From the NCBI GenBank assembly GCA_036403235.1, contig DASWRI010000031.1:1-49120 (forward strand): 49,120 nt of DNA, read 5' to 3'. Numbering within the stretch: position 1 is the first letter of the stretch; the number at the start of each line of letters is the position of its first letter. This document shows positions 8,324-16,555 of this stretch, piece by piece. Source of the DNA: JBGTFE01 sp036403235. Lineage in GTDB: Bacteria > Acidobacteriota > Blastocatellia > Pyrinomonadales > Pyrinomonadaceae. The notes below the pieces were generated by a model that saw nothing but the letters and a program-made list of their open reading frames with translations, was not told the origin of the DNA and ran no database searches. A program made the position numbers and the translations under genes.

Positions 8324-8437
8324 TTATTTTATTTCAAAGATTTTTTGTAAACCGCTCCGCAAATACTCCGGATTTACTTCATCGTGAAGCCATCGGAACA
8401 ACGGCACGCCCCGACGCTCCGTCAAGTTGCCTTTCAT
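8324..8437 (-). CDS. Small open reading frame, unknown (37 residues)
   Basis: From ATG (8435-8437) to TAA (8324-8326) on the minus strand, encoding a compact, charged and aromatic peptide (segments NLTERRGVPLFRWLHDEV and PEYLRSGLQKIFEIK). Composition is protein-like, but there is no Shine-Dalgarno site. The frame is also open for at least 20 codons upstream, so it may be the end of a decayed gene rather than a small gene. Family not recognised. Confidence 0.3.
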   Translation of the reverse strand: MKGNLTERRGVPLFRWLHDEVNPEYLRSGLQKIFEIK

Positions 8438-8723
8438 GTTCGTAACTTTGGGGCGCGGGTGATGCCGAGACTTAGGCGGAATTAATAAAATCGCTGTAGT
8501 AAAGTCTACGCTTACGCGGTCTTCTGACGAATATTGGTGATGAAAGTATATTATTGCCTTTGTTTTTCACTATCCACTTTTTCGCGTCCAATTTTCCTAA
8601 ACTATCGAAAGCGTCTATAATAAAAAACCGAAAACTCCAGAACTCGTACTTTTCGTTATTATTTCGGTTAAATAAAATTTTGCGGAAAAAAACGCAGAGC
8701 GGATAGAGTTGGCGGGAAAGAAT

Positions 8724-11048
8724 ATGGAATCAGCAAATTTCATCGGGCAGACGCTTGACCATAAATACAAAATCGAGAAGGAACTCGGGCGCGGCGGAAT
8801 GGGAACGGTCTATCTGGCGACGCACGTCGGCACGGAGCGTCCCGTTGCGCTGAAAATCATCGCGCCGCAGTTTATGGAGCGTCTCGAGTTTGTCGAGCGT
8901 TTTCGCCGCGAAGCGCGCGCCGCCGGGCGCCTCCGTCATCCGAACGTGGTCAACGTCACCGACTTCGGTTTTGCCGAAACCAAAAAGGGAAAAGTCGCTT
9001 ATCTGGTGATGGAATATCTGGACGGCGTAACTCTGGGCGAGGTTCTCGAAGAAGAAAAAAAACTGCCGGTTTCGTGGACGATTGATATTCTCGAACAGGT
9101 CTGCTCGGCCGTTCAGGAAGCACACAAACAGGGAATTATTCACCGCGACTTAAAGCCCGACAATATCTGGCTGGAGCCGAACCAGCGCGGCGGCTACACG
9201 GTCAAAGTTCTCGACTTCGGCATCGCCAAGCTCGAAGAACATATGCCCGCCGACTTATCGGGCGCGGCGCTCGCCAATTCTCCGGCAACGCCGACGCATT
9301 CGAATCAGACCACGACGGTCGCCGACCCGACTCAGCCGAATACGATAATCGAAAACCGCAGTTCGACCATCATTTCCGAATCTGCAACGGTTGTGCAGAC
9401 CGAGCAATTCAACGCTCTCGACACCGAAGCCGGAACGATTCTCCAGCCTAACGGCGCTGCGGACGCGGAAGATAAAACGGCAATCCTGCCGGGCCGGGAA
9501 AATAAAACCGTCGCGATTGCCGATAAAGCCGGAACAAAATTGATTTCCGAACAATTTGAAACCGATAAATCTCCGCTCAAATCGCCTTCGACGAGTGAGC
9601 TGACGCGCGTCGGCGCGGTTCTCGGAACGCCGCTTTATATGTCGCCCGAACAATGTCGCGGCGAGCGCCTCTCACCGAGCTCGGACATTTACAGTCTCGG
9701 CGTTATTGTCTACCAGATGCTTTCGGGCGAAACGCCTTTTACCGGCGATTTCAAAACCGTCATGGAATCGCACAAAGAAGCCGAGCCGCCGGCTCTGGAA
9801 GTCAAAAAAGTTCCGAAACGACTCAAAAAAACCATAATGGATTCGCTCTCCAAGGAAACGGAGAAACGACCGTTGACGGCGGAAGGATTTGCCAGTAAGC
9901 TGCGCGCCAATTCCGAGGGCTTGGGCGAGCTTTTAAGACGCGCGCTGGTCATTTTCAGCCAGCATCTTCCGAAATTTTTACTACTCGCTTTTCTGTTGGG
10001 TCTGCCGTATATTTTGCTGACGACTTTGAAGGTTACTTATAAGCTTCTGGAAATCAGCAAAATCGTCGAAAGCGGGACTGTCAGCACAATAATTAATGCT
10101 TCTTTAACTTTACTGGCTTTTTTTGCGCAGATTTTTTACGCCGCGTTTCTGGTCGGAATGACGACGTGGATTGTCGCCCAGGTTCTGGCCGTTCCGCTTC
10201 GCCCGATAAGCCTTCGGGCGGCTTTCAAAAAAGTCAAAAGCCGCTGGAAATCGCTGACCGGGACGGTGACTTTAAGCACGCTGCTGGCGATGGGAGCCTG
10301 GATAGCCGCTTTTGTCGCCAGCGGTATAGCCGGGGTTATCGCGGGTTTGCCGTTGTATTTTTTCGTCTCAAAAATACTGGCGTTTATCGTCGGAGGACTT
10401 ATCACCGTTGTCGGCGGCGTCTGGCTCGGCGTTTATGTTTCGGCGATGTTTATGCTGATTGCGCCTTCGATAATGATGGAAGAGCTCAATATGCGAGCTT
10501 CCTTTCGCCGTTCGATAATGCTTGTCAAACGCTCTTTCCGGACGGTTTTCGCGACCGCTTTTCTGGTCTATTTTGTCCCGGTCATTTTGGGTTTGATAAT
10601 TGCCCTCGGCATCAGCGGAATTGTAAAATCCGTCGCTCTCGAGCTGAATCCGCCGCAGGCGTCGTCAACTGGCGCAAAGGAAGAGAATTACGGCGTCAAA
10701 TACGGCTCAGGCGGAATAACCGTAACAACCGATGATGCCGAAAATGATTCTAATGATAAGTCGGATGCAGCGCCGGAAAAAGCCAAAGAAGGTGTAGCGC
10801 CTTTGGTCTCCGCGCAGATTTTTGAGTTTTTATGGCTGCCGATTGTAGTTTTGATTCAGTCCTTTACATCGGTTGTAACGGCGCTGCTTTATTTCAAAAC
10901 CAGACAGGCCGGCGGCGAAAGACTACAGGATTTGCTGGAAAAATTTGAAGAAAGCGAAAGCCCGCCGAGCCGCTGGCAGGAGCGCGTCCGCGAAAGACTC
11001 GTGCAGTCCGGCAGAGTCACGGGCAGTAAAAAAGTCACTTCGGGCTGA
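8724..11048 (+). CDS. Ser/Thr protein kinase with long activation-loop insert and polytopic membrane domain
   Basis: A 774-residue Hanks-type kinase from ATG 8724; a TTG start at 8709 adds five residues, but GGCGGG/AAAG just upstream of 8724 is a better site. Visible motifs are the glycine loop GRGGMGTVYLA, VALKII, HRDLKPDN (catalytic Asp142) and DFG (Asp164). The SPE of the P+1 region appears only at residue 309, so the activation segment carries an insert of about 115 residues rich in Thr, Ser, Asn and Ala. After the kinase lobe (end about 400), several hydrophobic helices between about 410 and 720 form a polytopic membrane domain with an acidic hydrophilic loop, then a basic tail. No PASTA or propeller is present. 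It probably phosphorylates cytoplasmic targets in response to membrane events (inference). Confidence 0.85.
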   Translation: MESANFIGQTLDHKYKIEKELGRGGMGTVYLATHVGTERPVALKIIAPQFMERLEFVERFRREARAAGRLRHPNVVNVTDFGFAETKKGKVAYLVMEYLDGVTLGEVLEEEKKLPVSWTIDILEQVCSAVQEAHKQGIIHRDLKPDNIWLEPNQRGGYTVKVLDFGIAKLEEHMPADLSGAALANSPATPTHSNQTTTVADPTQPNTIIENRSSTIISESATVVQTEQFNALDTEAGTILQPNGAADAEDKTAILPGRENKTVAIADKAGTKLISEQFETDKSPLKSPSTSELTRVGAVLGTPLYMSPEQCRGERLSPSSDIYSLGVIVYQMLSGETPFTGDFKTVMESHKEAEPPALEVKKVPKRLKKTIMDSLSKETEKRPLTAEGFASKLRANSEGLGELLRRALVIFSQHLPKFLLLAFLLGLPYILLTTLKVTYKLLEISKIVESGTVSTIINASLTLLAFFAQIFYAAFLVGMTTWIVAQVLAVPLRPISLRAAFKKVKSRWKSLTGTVTLSTLLAMGAWIAAFVASGIAGVIAGLPLYFFVSKILAFIVGGLITVVGGVWLGVYVSAMFMLIAPSIMMEELNMRASFRRSIMLVKRSFRTVFATAFLVYFVPVILGLIIALGISGIVKSVALELNPPQASSTGAKEENYGVKYGSGGITVTTDDAENDSNDKSDAAPEKAKEGVAPLVSAQIFEFLWLPIVVLIQSFTSVVTALLYFKTRQAGGERLQDLLEKFEESESPPSRWQERVRERLVQSGRVTGSKKVTSG

Positions 11049-11090
11049 ATCCGTCTTTGATGTTTTATTTTTGCTCTTCCGACTAAAAAG

Positions 11091-12905
11091 ATGAAGTTTT
11101 ATCTTAAAATCAGTCAATTCGTTTTTATCATACTTATTTTTACGGCGGTCGCCGTCGCGCAGACTTTCGAGCGCGAATTTGACTACAAAGCGGGCGCAAC
11201 AATCGATATTATCAATCTTCACGGCCGCGTCTTCGTCCGCGCTGACGAAGCGACGAAGGAAAAAATCTTAGTTCAGGTAAATTCGGATAAAGCGCTCGCC
11301 GAATCCGACATAAAGTTTGACAATGCGGGCGATTTGAAAATCGAAACCACACCGCGAAACGCGAACGCGCGAGTCGATTTGACGATAAAGCTGCCGCCGC
11401 GCGTTCGCGTTCGCATCACGACGGGCGAAGGCGAGGTGCGCGTTTCGGGCGATTTGGAATCGGCCGAAGCCTTCACCGAAACGGGCACGATTGCGGCGGA
11501 CGTTCCGCTCGACAATCTGAGATATAATTTTCTCTGGACGGCTTCGCGCCCGCGCTACGTCAGCGACGTGACGCTCGAAGAAGTAAAGGAAAAATCCGCC
11601 GGAAGATTTACGCTCAAAGGCAAAATCGTCAACGAAGACGCGAAAACCGAAGAAAGCGAAGCCGTCGAAGAAACTTCCGAAACCGAAACGACCGAAAACT
11701 CCGAAAACGGCGAGAAAAATTCCAAAAAAGATAAACAAGAGAAAAAGAAAAAATCCAAAACCGAAGACCAAAAATCCAAAACCATCTCGTTAAATTTCAC
11801 GACCGCGCGCGGCATAATTTTGCTTAACGTAAACCCGAGCGAAGTGCCTTCGGATTTGCGCGAGCGGCCTTTGACGAACGCGGCGAAAGCGATTATCCGA
11901 AGCGGCGATTCGCTTTTGATGGAAGCGATTCGGCGCGCGAGCCCGAAATATTTCGGCGATTACGCCGCGACTTTGCCGCCGCTTAAAAAAACTCCGGTTC
12001 TGACCGAAGCCAAGAAAAATCAGGAAGAGATAATCGCGCCGGTGAAAAAGGTTTTAGTCCGCGTGACCGACATCAACAACCGGACGGTTGCCGATTTGAG
12101 CAAAAACGATTTCGAGGTTTCCGAATCGGGCGACGAGCGCGAGATTTTATCGGTCGAGCCGACGACCGCGCCGTTTAATCTGGTTTTGCTCCTCGACGTT
12201 TCGGGCAGCGTCGAAAACTACGTCGATTTTATCCGCAAAGCCGCCAGAAATTTTGTCAACACGGCCAGCCGAAACGATAAAATCGCCATTATAATTTTTA
12301 ATGAGGACGTCAAAACAATCTCGACTTTTACGACCGATAAAGGAAAATTATCGGAATCGCTCGACACGTTCGACGCGGGCGGAAGCACGGCTTATTACGA
12401 CGCGCTCGCTTTTACTCTAGTCGAAACCCTGCGCCCCTTGCGAGGCGACCGGACGGCGATTATCGCTTTGACCGACGGCGACGACAATCGTTCGTTTTTG
12501 TCGTTCGATTCGCTTCTCGGCTCGATTCAGGAGAGCGGCGCGCTCGTCTACCCGCTGTATGTTCCGTCGGATTTGATTGCCGCGACGGCGACAAACAATC
12601 CGGATTCGACGATTGACCCGCTCCGGACGCGCTATATGGCTTTGACTTCAAAAGCCGAAGCGGAAGGCGAGCGTCTTGCGCAGATTTCCGGCGGCGTTTA
12701 TTATCCGATACGCCAGCTCGCCGATTTGCAAAAAGCCTACGACGATATTGTCGTTCAGCTGCGGACGGCTTACACCGTAACTTTTCGTTCGGATTTGAAG
12801 GAGAAGCGAACCGACAGCATCACCGCGCCGCGCCTCAAAGTCAGAGTCAAACGCCCGAATTCGTTTATCAAGCTCGGCTCGGTCGTCGAAGTTACGAACC
12901 AATAA
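11091..12905 (+). CDS. Secreted VWFA-related protein with N-terminal beta-repeat domain
   Basis: A 604-residue protein with a signal peptide (1-24, ending TAVAVAQ). Residues 25-145 resemble a DUF4097-like strand repeat (AGATIDIINLHGRVFVRADE, GEGEVRVSGDLESAEAF). Residues about 185-230 are a highly charged Glu/Lys/Thr linker. The VWA domain (about 360-565) has the MIDAS motif DVSGS and a later TDGDD, so metal binding is intact; it matches the 'VWFA-related Acidobacterial domain' group. A family member follows 24 nt downstream, then xseA only 1 nt further. Probably envelope-exposed and protein-binding; exact role unknown. Confidence 0.8.
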   Translation: MKFYLKISQFVFIILIFTAVAVAQTFEREFDYKAGATIDIINLHGRVFVRADEATKEKILVQVNSDKALAESDIKFDNAGDLKIETTPRNANARVDLTIKLPPRVRVRITTGEGEVRVSGDLESAEAFTETGTIAADVPLDNLRYNFLWTASRPRYVSDVTLEEVKEKSAGRFTLKGKIVNEDAKTEESEAVEETSETETTENSENGEKNSKKDKQEKKKKSKTEDQKSKTISLNFTTARGIILLNVNPSEVPSDLRERPLTNAAKAIIRSGDSLLMEAIRRASPKYFGDYAATLPPLKKTPVLTEAKKNQEEIIAPVKKVLVRVTDINNRTVADLSKNDFEVSESGDEREILSVEPTTAPFNLVLLLDVSGSVENYVDFIRKAARNFVNTASRNDKIAIIIFNEDVKTISTFTTDKGKLSESLDTFDAGGSTAYYDALAFTLVETLRPLRGDRTAIIALTDGDDNRSFLSFDSLLGSIQESGALVYPLYVPSDLIAATATNNPDSTIDPLRTRYMALTSKAEAEGERLAQISGGVYYPIRQLADLQKAYDDIVVQLRTAYTVTFRSDLKEKRTDSITAPRLKVRVKRPNSFIKLGSVVEVTNQ

Positions 12906-12928
12906 GTTTTCGCTTCAAAAAATAAGTT

Positions 12929-13903
12929 ATGAAATTCAAATCAATTTTATTCGTTTTCGTGCTGGCTTTGGCGGCCTTTTCAGCTTCGGCGCAGGAAGCA
13001 AAAGTAAAAATGCGGTTCGGCGTTTTTGGCGAAAACGGAAATTTTTTCGTCGATTTGAAAGCTTCCGACATTCGCGTCCGGCAAAACAAAACGGATTTGC
13101 CGATTCTTTCGCTCGCCGCCAAAACGGAAATTCCGCTCGAAATCATCATTATGATTGACGCCAGTTTGTCGCAGGAATCAGTGCTGCCGGACGAGAAAAA
13201 AGCCGCCGCTTTTTTGCTCGACAACGTATTGAAAAATGGAAAGGATAAAGCGGCAATCATCCGTTTTACCGGTGAAGTCTCGCTCGTTCAGGATTTGACC
13301 GGCGATTTCGGCAAAGCTAAAGGTCAGATTGACAAGATAGTTATGACGCCGCCGCAAGGATATGTCGGGAAGACTCAAGCCGGAGCTGTAATAGTCGGTA
13401 GCCCGCTCCCGACCATTAACGATCCTAAAATGGCGATGGGAGCGACCTCGGTCTGGGATTCGATTAAACAGGTCGTCGAAGCTGTTGACAAAACGCCGAG
13501 AACCGACGCGCGTCGCGTGGTCGTTTTAATTTCCGACGGCATCAATACGTTTGGTGAAGGCAAATTGAGAGAAGCGGTCGCCGCCTCGATAAAAGCGCAG
13601 ATTCCCGTCTACGCCATCGGCATCGGGGACGACTATTACGGCGGAGCCGATAAAAAAACGCTCAAAAAACTGACCGGAGAGACCGGCGCGACTTTGATTC
13701 TGCCGAAAAGCAAGCTTAAGGATTTTCCCGAACAGCTCAAAGCGTTCGAAAACAACCTGCGTTCGACGTATGAAATAACTTTTGCACCGAACGCAGCGTC
13801 GAAAGACGCGATGCAGGAAATCGAAATCGAGATAATCAACCCCGAGCTGCGCAAACAAAAACTGCAAATCACGCAGCCGAAAGGCTTTTTCCGGCAAAAT
13901 TAA
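12929..13903 (+). CDS. Secreted VWFA-related protein (short form)
   Basis: A 324-residue exported protein with signal peptide (ending FSASAQ near residue 22), a short strand region, then a VWA domain from about 70 to 290. The MIDAS sequence is DASLS (fits DxSxS) and ISDGINT supplies the third metal loop. It is the same acidobacterial VWFA family as the preceding gene but lacks the DUF4097-like and charged-linker parts. Its stop codon is 1 nt before the xseA ATG, implying translational coupling with a nuclease gene of unrelated function. Confidence 0.82.
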   Translation: MKFKSILFVFVLALAAFSASAQEAKVKMRFGVFGENGNFFVDLKASDIRVRQNKTDLPILSLAAKTEIPLEIIIMIDASLSQESVLPDEKKAAAFLLDNVLKNGKDKAAIIRFTGEVSLVQDLTGDFGKAKGQIDKIVMTPPQGYVGKTQAGAVIVGSPLPTINDPKMAMGATSVWDSIKQVVEAVDKTPRTDARRVVVLISDGINTFGEGKLREAVAASIKAQIPVYAIGIGDDYYGGADKKTLKKLTGETGATLILPKSKLKDFPEQLKAFENNLRSTYEITFAPNAASKDAMQEIEIEIINPELRKQKLQITQPKGFFRQN

Positions 13904-13904
13904 A

Positions 13905-15293
13905 ATGAAAAGCTCTCTGCTACAAACACTTTTCGACGAACAGGAACGGAGGCCTCTGACCGTTTCGGAACTAAACGAGCAGGTCAAGGCGGCGCTCGAG
14001 CGCGGCTTTGCGTCCGTCTGGGTTGAAGCCGAAATCGTCAATTTCGTCGCGGCCAATTCCGGCCACTGGTATTTCAGTCTGCACGACGGTTTTTCGCACC
14101 TCAAGGCGGCGTGTTACGTCAGAAACAATCTGCGGATTCGTTTTCAGCCGTTCGACGGTTTGCAGGTGCGCGTGCGCGGAAAACTTTCGGTTTACCAGCC
14201 GAAAGGCGAATATCAAATTTTGGTCGAATCGCTCGAACCGGTCGGCGAAGGCGCGCTCAAAGTCGCGTTTGAGCAAATCAAGGCGAAGCTCAAGCGCGAG
14301 GGCCTGTTCGACGAAGATTTAAAACGCGATTTGCCCGTTTTGCCGAAACGCGTCGGCGTCGTTACGAGTCCGAACGGCGCGGCTTTTCACGATATTTTGA
14401 ACGTTCTCGCCAGACGCACGCGGACGGTTCACATCACTCTCATTCCGACGCGCGTCCAGGGCGAAAGCGCCGGCGAAGAAATCGAGGCGGCGATAAAGCT
14501 GGCCAACGAATACAACGAGGACGCACGCGAAAAAATCGAGGTTTTGATTGTCGGGCGCGGCGGCGGCTCGTCGGAAGATTTGTGGGCTTTTAACGAAGAA
14601 CGGGTGGCGCGCGCGATTCGAAATTCAAAAATTCCGGTAATTTCCGCCGTCGGCCACGAAATCGATTTTACGATTGCCGATTTTGTTTCGGATAGACGCG
14701 CGCCGACGCCGAGCGCGGCGGCGGAAATCGTCGCCGAATCCGAAGAAGGTCTGCGCTATTTTATATCGCAGCTCAAGCAGGATTTGTTTCAAATCCTGAA
14801 TTACAAGCTGCTGCATATGCGCTCGGATTTTCAGGAGCTCGCGCTTTCGCCGGTCTTTGTCGAATTTCCGCAGCGCGTCAGGGATTTGCAGTACGAGATT
14901 GAAGATTTCGAGGAACAGATGCGCGGCGTTTTTGCCGAAAAAATCGAAGCGAAAAAGAAGCGTCTGGAGATTTTGACAAATCGTCTCTCGCCTTTGAAGC
15001 TGGCGTCAAAGCTCAGCGAAAAGAAAATTCGCCTCGCACTTCTCGGCGAAAAGCAGAATTCCGCCGCCCGAAACGCGATTGACCGCGGCAGCGAGAAATT
15101 AAAAATCCGGATGGCTTCGCTCGACGCGCTTTCGCCGCTTTCGGTCTTAAATCGCGGTTTCTCGATTGCCGAAAATGAAAAGGGCGAAATTTTGCGCGAC
15201 GCGGAAAATGTAAAACCGGACGACAAGGTGAAAATTCGCCTGGCAAAAGGTAGAATTGAAGCGAGAGTTTTGAAAGTGAGCCGTGAGCGGTAA
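13905..15293 (+). CDS. xseA: Exodeoxyribonuclease VII large subunit
   Basis: A 462-residue protein, close to the usual length. The N-terminal OB-fold (VWVEAEIVNFVAANSGHWYF) binds single-stranded DNA. The catalytic domain shows VGVVTSPNGAAFHDIL, the glycine-rich GRGGGSSEDLWAFN and AVGHEIDFTIADFVSDRRAP. A long coiled-coil region (about 290-400), where small subunits bind, precedes the C-terminal segment LSVLNRGFSI. With XseB it degrades single-stranded DNA in both directions in recombination and repair. The last codons (VSRER and the stop) lie inside a heptad hairpin repeat, so the repeat has set the C-terminus. The gene follows the VWFA gene by 1 nt. Confidence 0.97.
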   Translation: MKSSLLQTLFDEQERRPLTVSELNEQVKAALERGFASVWVEAEIVNFVAANSGHWYFSLHDGFSHLKAACYVRNNLRIRFQPFDGLQVRVRGKLSVYQPKGEYQILVESLEPVGEGALKVAFEQIKAKLKREGLFDEDLKRDLPVLPKRVGVVTSPNGAAFHDILNVLARRTRTVHITLIPTRVQGESAGEEIEAAIKLANEYNEDAREKIEVLIVGRGGGSSEDLWAFNEERVARAIRNSKIPVISAVGHEIDFTIADFVSDRRAPTPSAAAEIVAESEEGLRYFISQLKQDLFQILNYKLLHMRSDFQELALSPVFVEFPQRVRDLQYEIEDFEEQMRGVFAEKIEAKKKRLEILTNRLSPLKLASKLSEKKIRLALLGEKQNSAARNAIDRGSEKLKIRMASLDALSPLSVLNRGFSIAENEKGEILRDAENVKPDDKVKIRLAKGRIEARVLKVSRER

Positions 15294-15341
15294 GCTGTGA
15301 GCAGTTTTTTTTCTGCTTTCCGCTCGCCGCTCACGGCTCAC
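15276..15341. repeat. Heptad hairpin repeat over the xseA stop codon
   Basis: The left arm is GTGAGCC-GTGAGCG-GTAAGCT-GTGAGCA; the right arm is its near-complement. The outer 15 nt (15276-15290) pair perfectly with 15327-15341, with a second inner AGCAG/CTGCT stem around a T-run. The xseA TAA (15291-15293) is inside the first arm. Confidence 0.8.
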
Positions 15342-15350
15342 TAAAAAGAT

Positions 15351-16133
15351 ATGTCGAAATTTACAATCAATTTAGACGAGCCGAAAGCGAGCGAGACGAT
15401 TGTGTCGCAAAAATCGGACGCGCCGCAGTTTGGCGAAAACGAGCAGCCGAAAAAGCGCGGCAATCTGGCGAAAGCACTGAAAATTATCGGAATCTCGCTG
15501 GCCGCCGTTTTGCTGGTGGCGGCGGTCGGCTTGTTTTTTTACTGGCAGAGCTTAAAATCGACGCCGCAGTATTCGCTGGCTTTGCTGGTCGATGCGGCGC
15601 GACGCGACGACCAGAAAGCGATTGACGAGCTGGTCAATACGGATGCCGTAGTCGATGATTTTATGCCGCAGGTGACGGCCAAAGCCATCGAATTGTACGG
15701 TCGCGGTCTGCCGCCCGCCGTCCTTCAAAAAGTCGAACAACAGGCCGCACCGCTGATGCCCGCGATAAAACAAAAGGCGCGTGCCGAAGTTCCGGCGCTG
15801 ATTCGCGAAAAAACAAAGCCGTTTGAAAGTTTTCCGTTCTGGGCAATCGCCGTCGGCGCGCGCTGGTATATGGACATCGCGCAGGAGACGGATAAAGCCA
15901 CGATAAAAAGCAAAATTCCCGACCGGCCGCTCGAGCTGACGATGAAAAAAAACGGCGACCGGTGGCAGGTCGTCGCCATCAAGGACGATGTTCTGGCGCG
16001 TCGTATCGCCGAAAAAATCGGGCAGAGCTTAATCGCCGCCGCGCAAAAAGGAGGCTTGAAAAAAGTGGGCGAGCAGATGGGAATCCAGAATCTGCAGGAT
16101 GTGCAGAAAAATCTCGAAGGACTTTTCAAATAA
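15351..16133 (+). CDS. Single-pass membrane protein of unknown function between xseA and xseB
   Basis: A 260-residue protein. The cytoplasmic N-terminus is hydrophilic (1-45) and ends in PKKRGN, followed by one membrane helix at about 47-66 (IGISLAAVLLVAAVGLFFYW). The outer domain begins with TPQYSLALLVDAARRDDQKA, reminiscent of DUF2939-type domains, and is mostly helical with a central strand segment (RPLELTMKKNGDRWQVVAIK). No catalytic motif is evident. It lies between the two exonuclease VII genes, 4 nt before xseB, which suggests co-expression, but a functional link is not obvious. Confidence 0.6.
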   Translation: MSKFTINLDEPKASETIVSQKSDAPQFGENEQPKKRGNLAKALKIIGISLAAVLLVAAVGLFFYWQSLKSTPQYSLALLVDAARRDDQKAIDELVNTDAVVDDFMPQVTAKAIELYGRGLPPAVLQKVEQQAAPLMPAIKQKARAEVPALIREKTKPFESFPFWAIAVGARWYMDIAQETDKATIKSKIPDRPLELTMKKNGDRWQVVAIKDDVLARRIAEKIGQSLIAAAQKGGLKKVGEQMGIQNLQDVQKNLEGLFK

Positions 16134-16137
16134 ATCT

Positions 16138-16452
16138 ATGAGCGAAAAAAGTCAGACGTTTGAAGCCTCTCTGCAGGAATTAGAGAAAATCGTGCGCCGC
16201 CTCGAAGACGGCGATTTGTCGCTCGAAGAAAGTCTCAAATTATTCGAAAAAGGCGTCAAGCTCGCGCGCGAATGCCAGGAAAGATTAAATCAGGCCGAGC
16301 GTCGCATCGAAATTTTGCTCAAGGACGAAGACGGCAACCCGGCCCTGCAGGCCATCGACACCGGGGATTTGCAGGCGGACGTGCGCGGGACGAAAAACAA
16401 ACGCCGGATTGTTTTCGGCGATGATGACGATGACGACGAATCGCCGTTTTGA
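16138..16452 (+). CDS. xseB: Exodeoxyribonuclease VII small subunit
   Basis: A 104-residue protein from ATG 16138, 4 nt after the preceding stop. The family hallmark is visible near the N-terminus: FEASLQELEKIVRRLEDGDL, then LEESLKLFEKGVKLARECQ and LNQAERRIEILL, a helical hairpin that binds the XseA coiled coil. The C-terminus is extended by about 30 residues compared with typical 70-80-residue members and ends in a run of aspartates (DDDDDDE). A terminator follows after about 40 nt. Confidence 0.95.
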   Translation: MSEKSQTFEASLQELEKIVRRLEDGDLSLEESLKLFEKGVKLARECQERLNQAERRIEILLKDEDGNPALQAIDTGDLQADVRGTKNKRRIVFGDDDDDDESPF

Positions 16453-16493
16453 CGCGTGGATATAAGCGGCCTTTCGCTTGTTGTAATTAAATC

Positions 16494-16531
16494 AAAAAGC
16501 ACACTGATTATCAGAAATCCGTGTGCTTTTT
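16494..16531. terminator. Bidirectional intrinsic terminator between convergent genes
   Basis: AAAAAGCACAC (16494-16504) faces GTGTGCTTTTT (16521-16531): an 11-bp stem with A-run and T-run on opposite sides, serving both xseB (plus) and the 16556 gene (minus). Confidence 0.85.
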
Positions 16532-16555
16532 ATTTAGAAACTGAATGTTAAGTCA

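Larger units (their letters stand above)
8061..8723. other. Long intergenic region before the kinase gene
   Basis: About 660 nt without a conventional gene. It holds a degenerate heptad repeat at 8072-8098, G/C-rich patches at 8130-8230, a small minus-strand open frame at 8324-8437, and a possible -10 element (TATAAT, 8616-8621) without a convincing -35, about 100 nt before the kinase start. The mixture looks like repeat-derived and decayed DNA. Confidence 0.5.

Noticed and set aside
12929..13903. The short VWFA protein as having a broken metal site
   Set aside because: DASLS still fits DxSxS and the ISDG loop is present, so the MIDAS appears intact.
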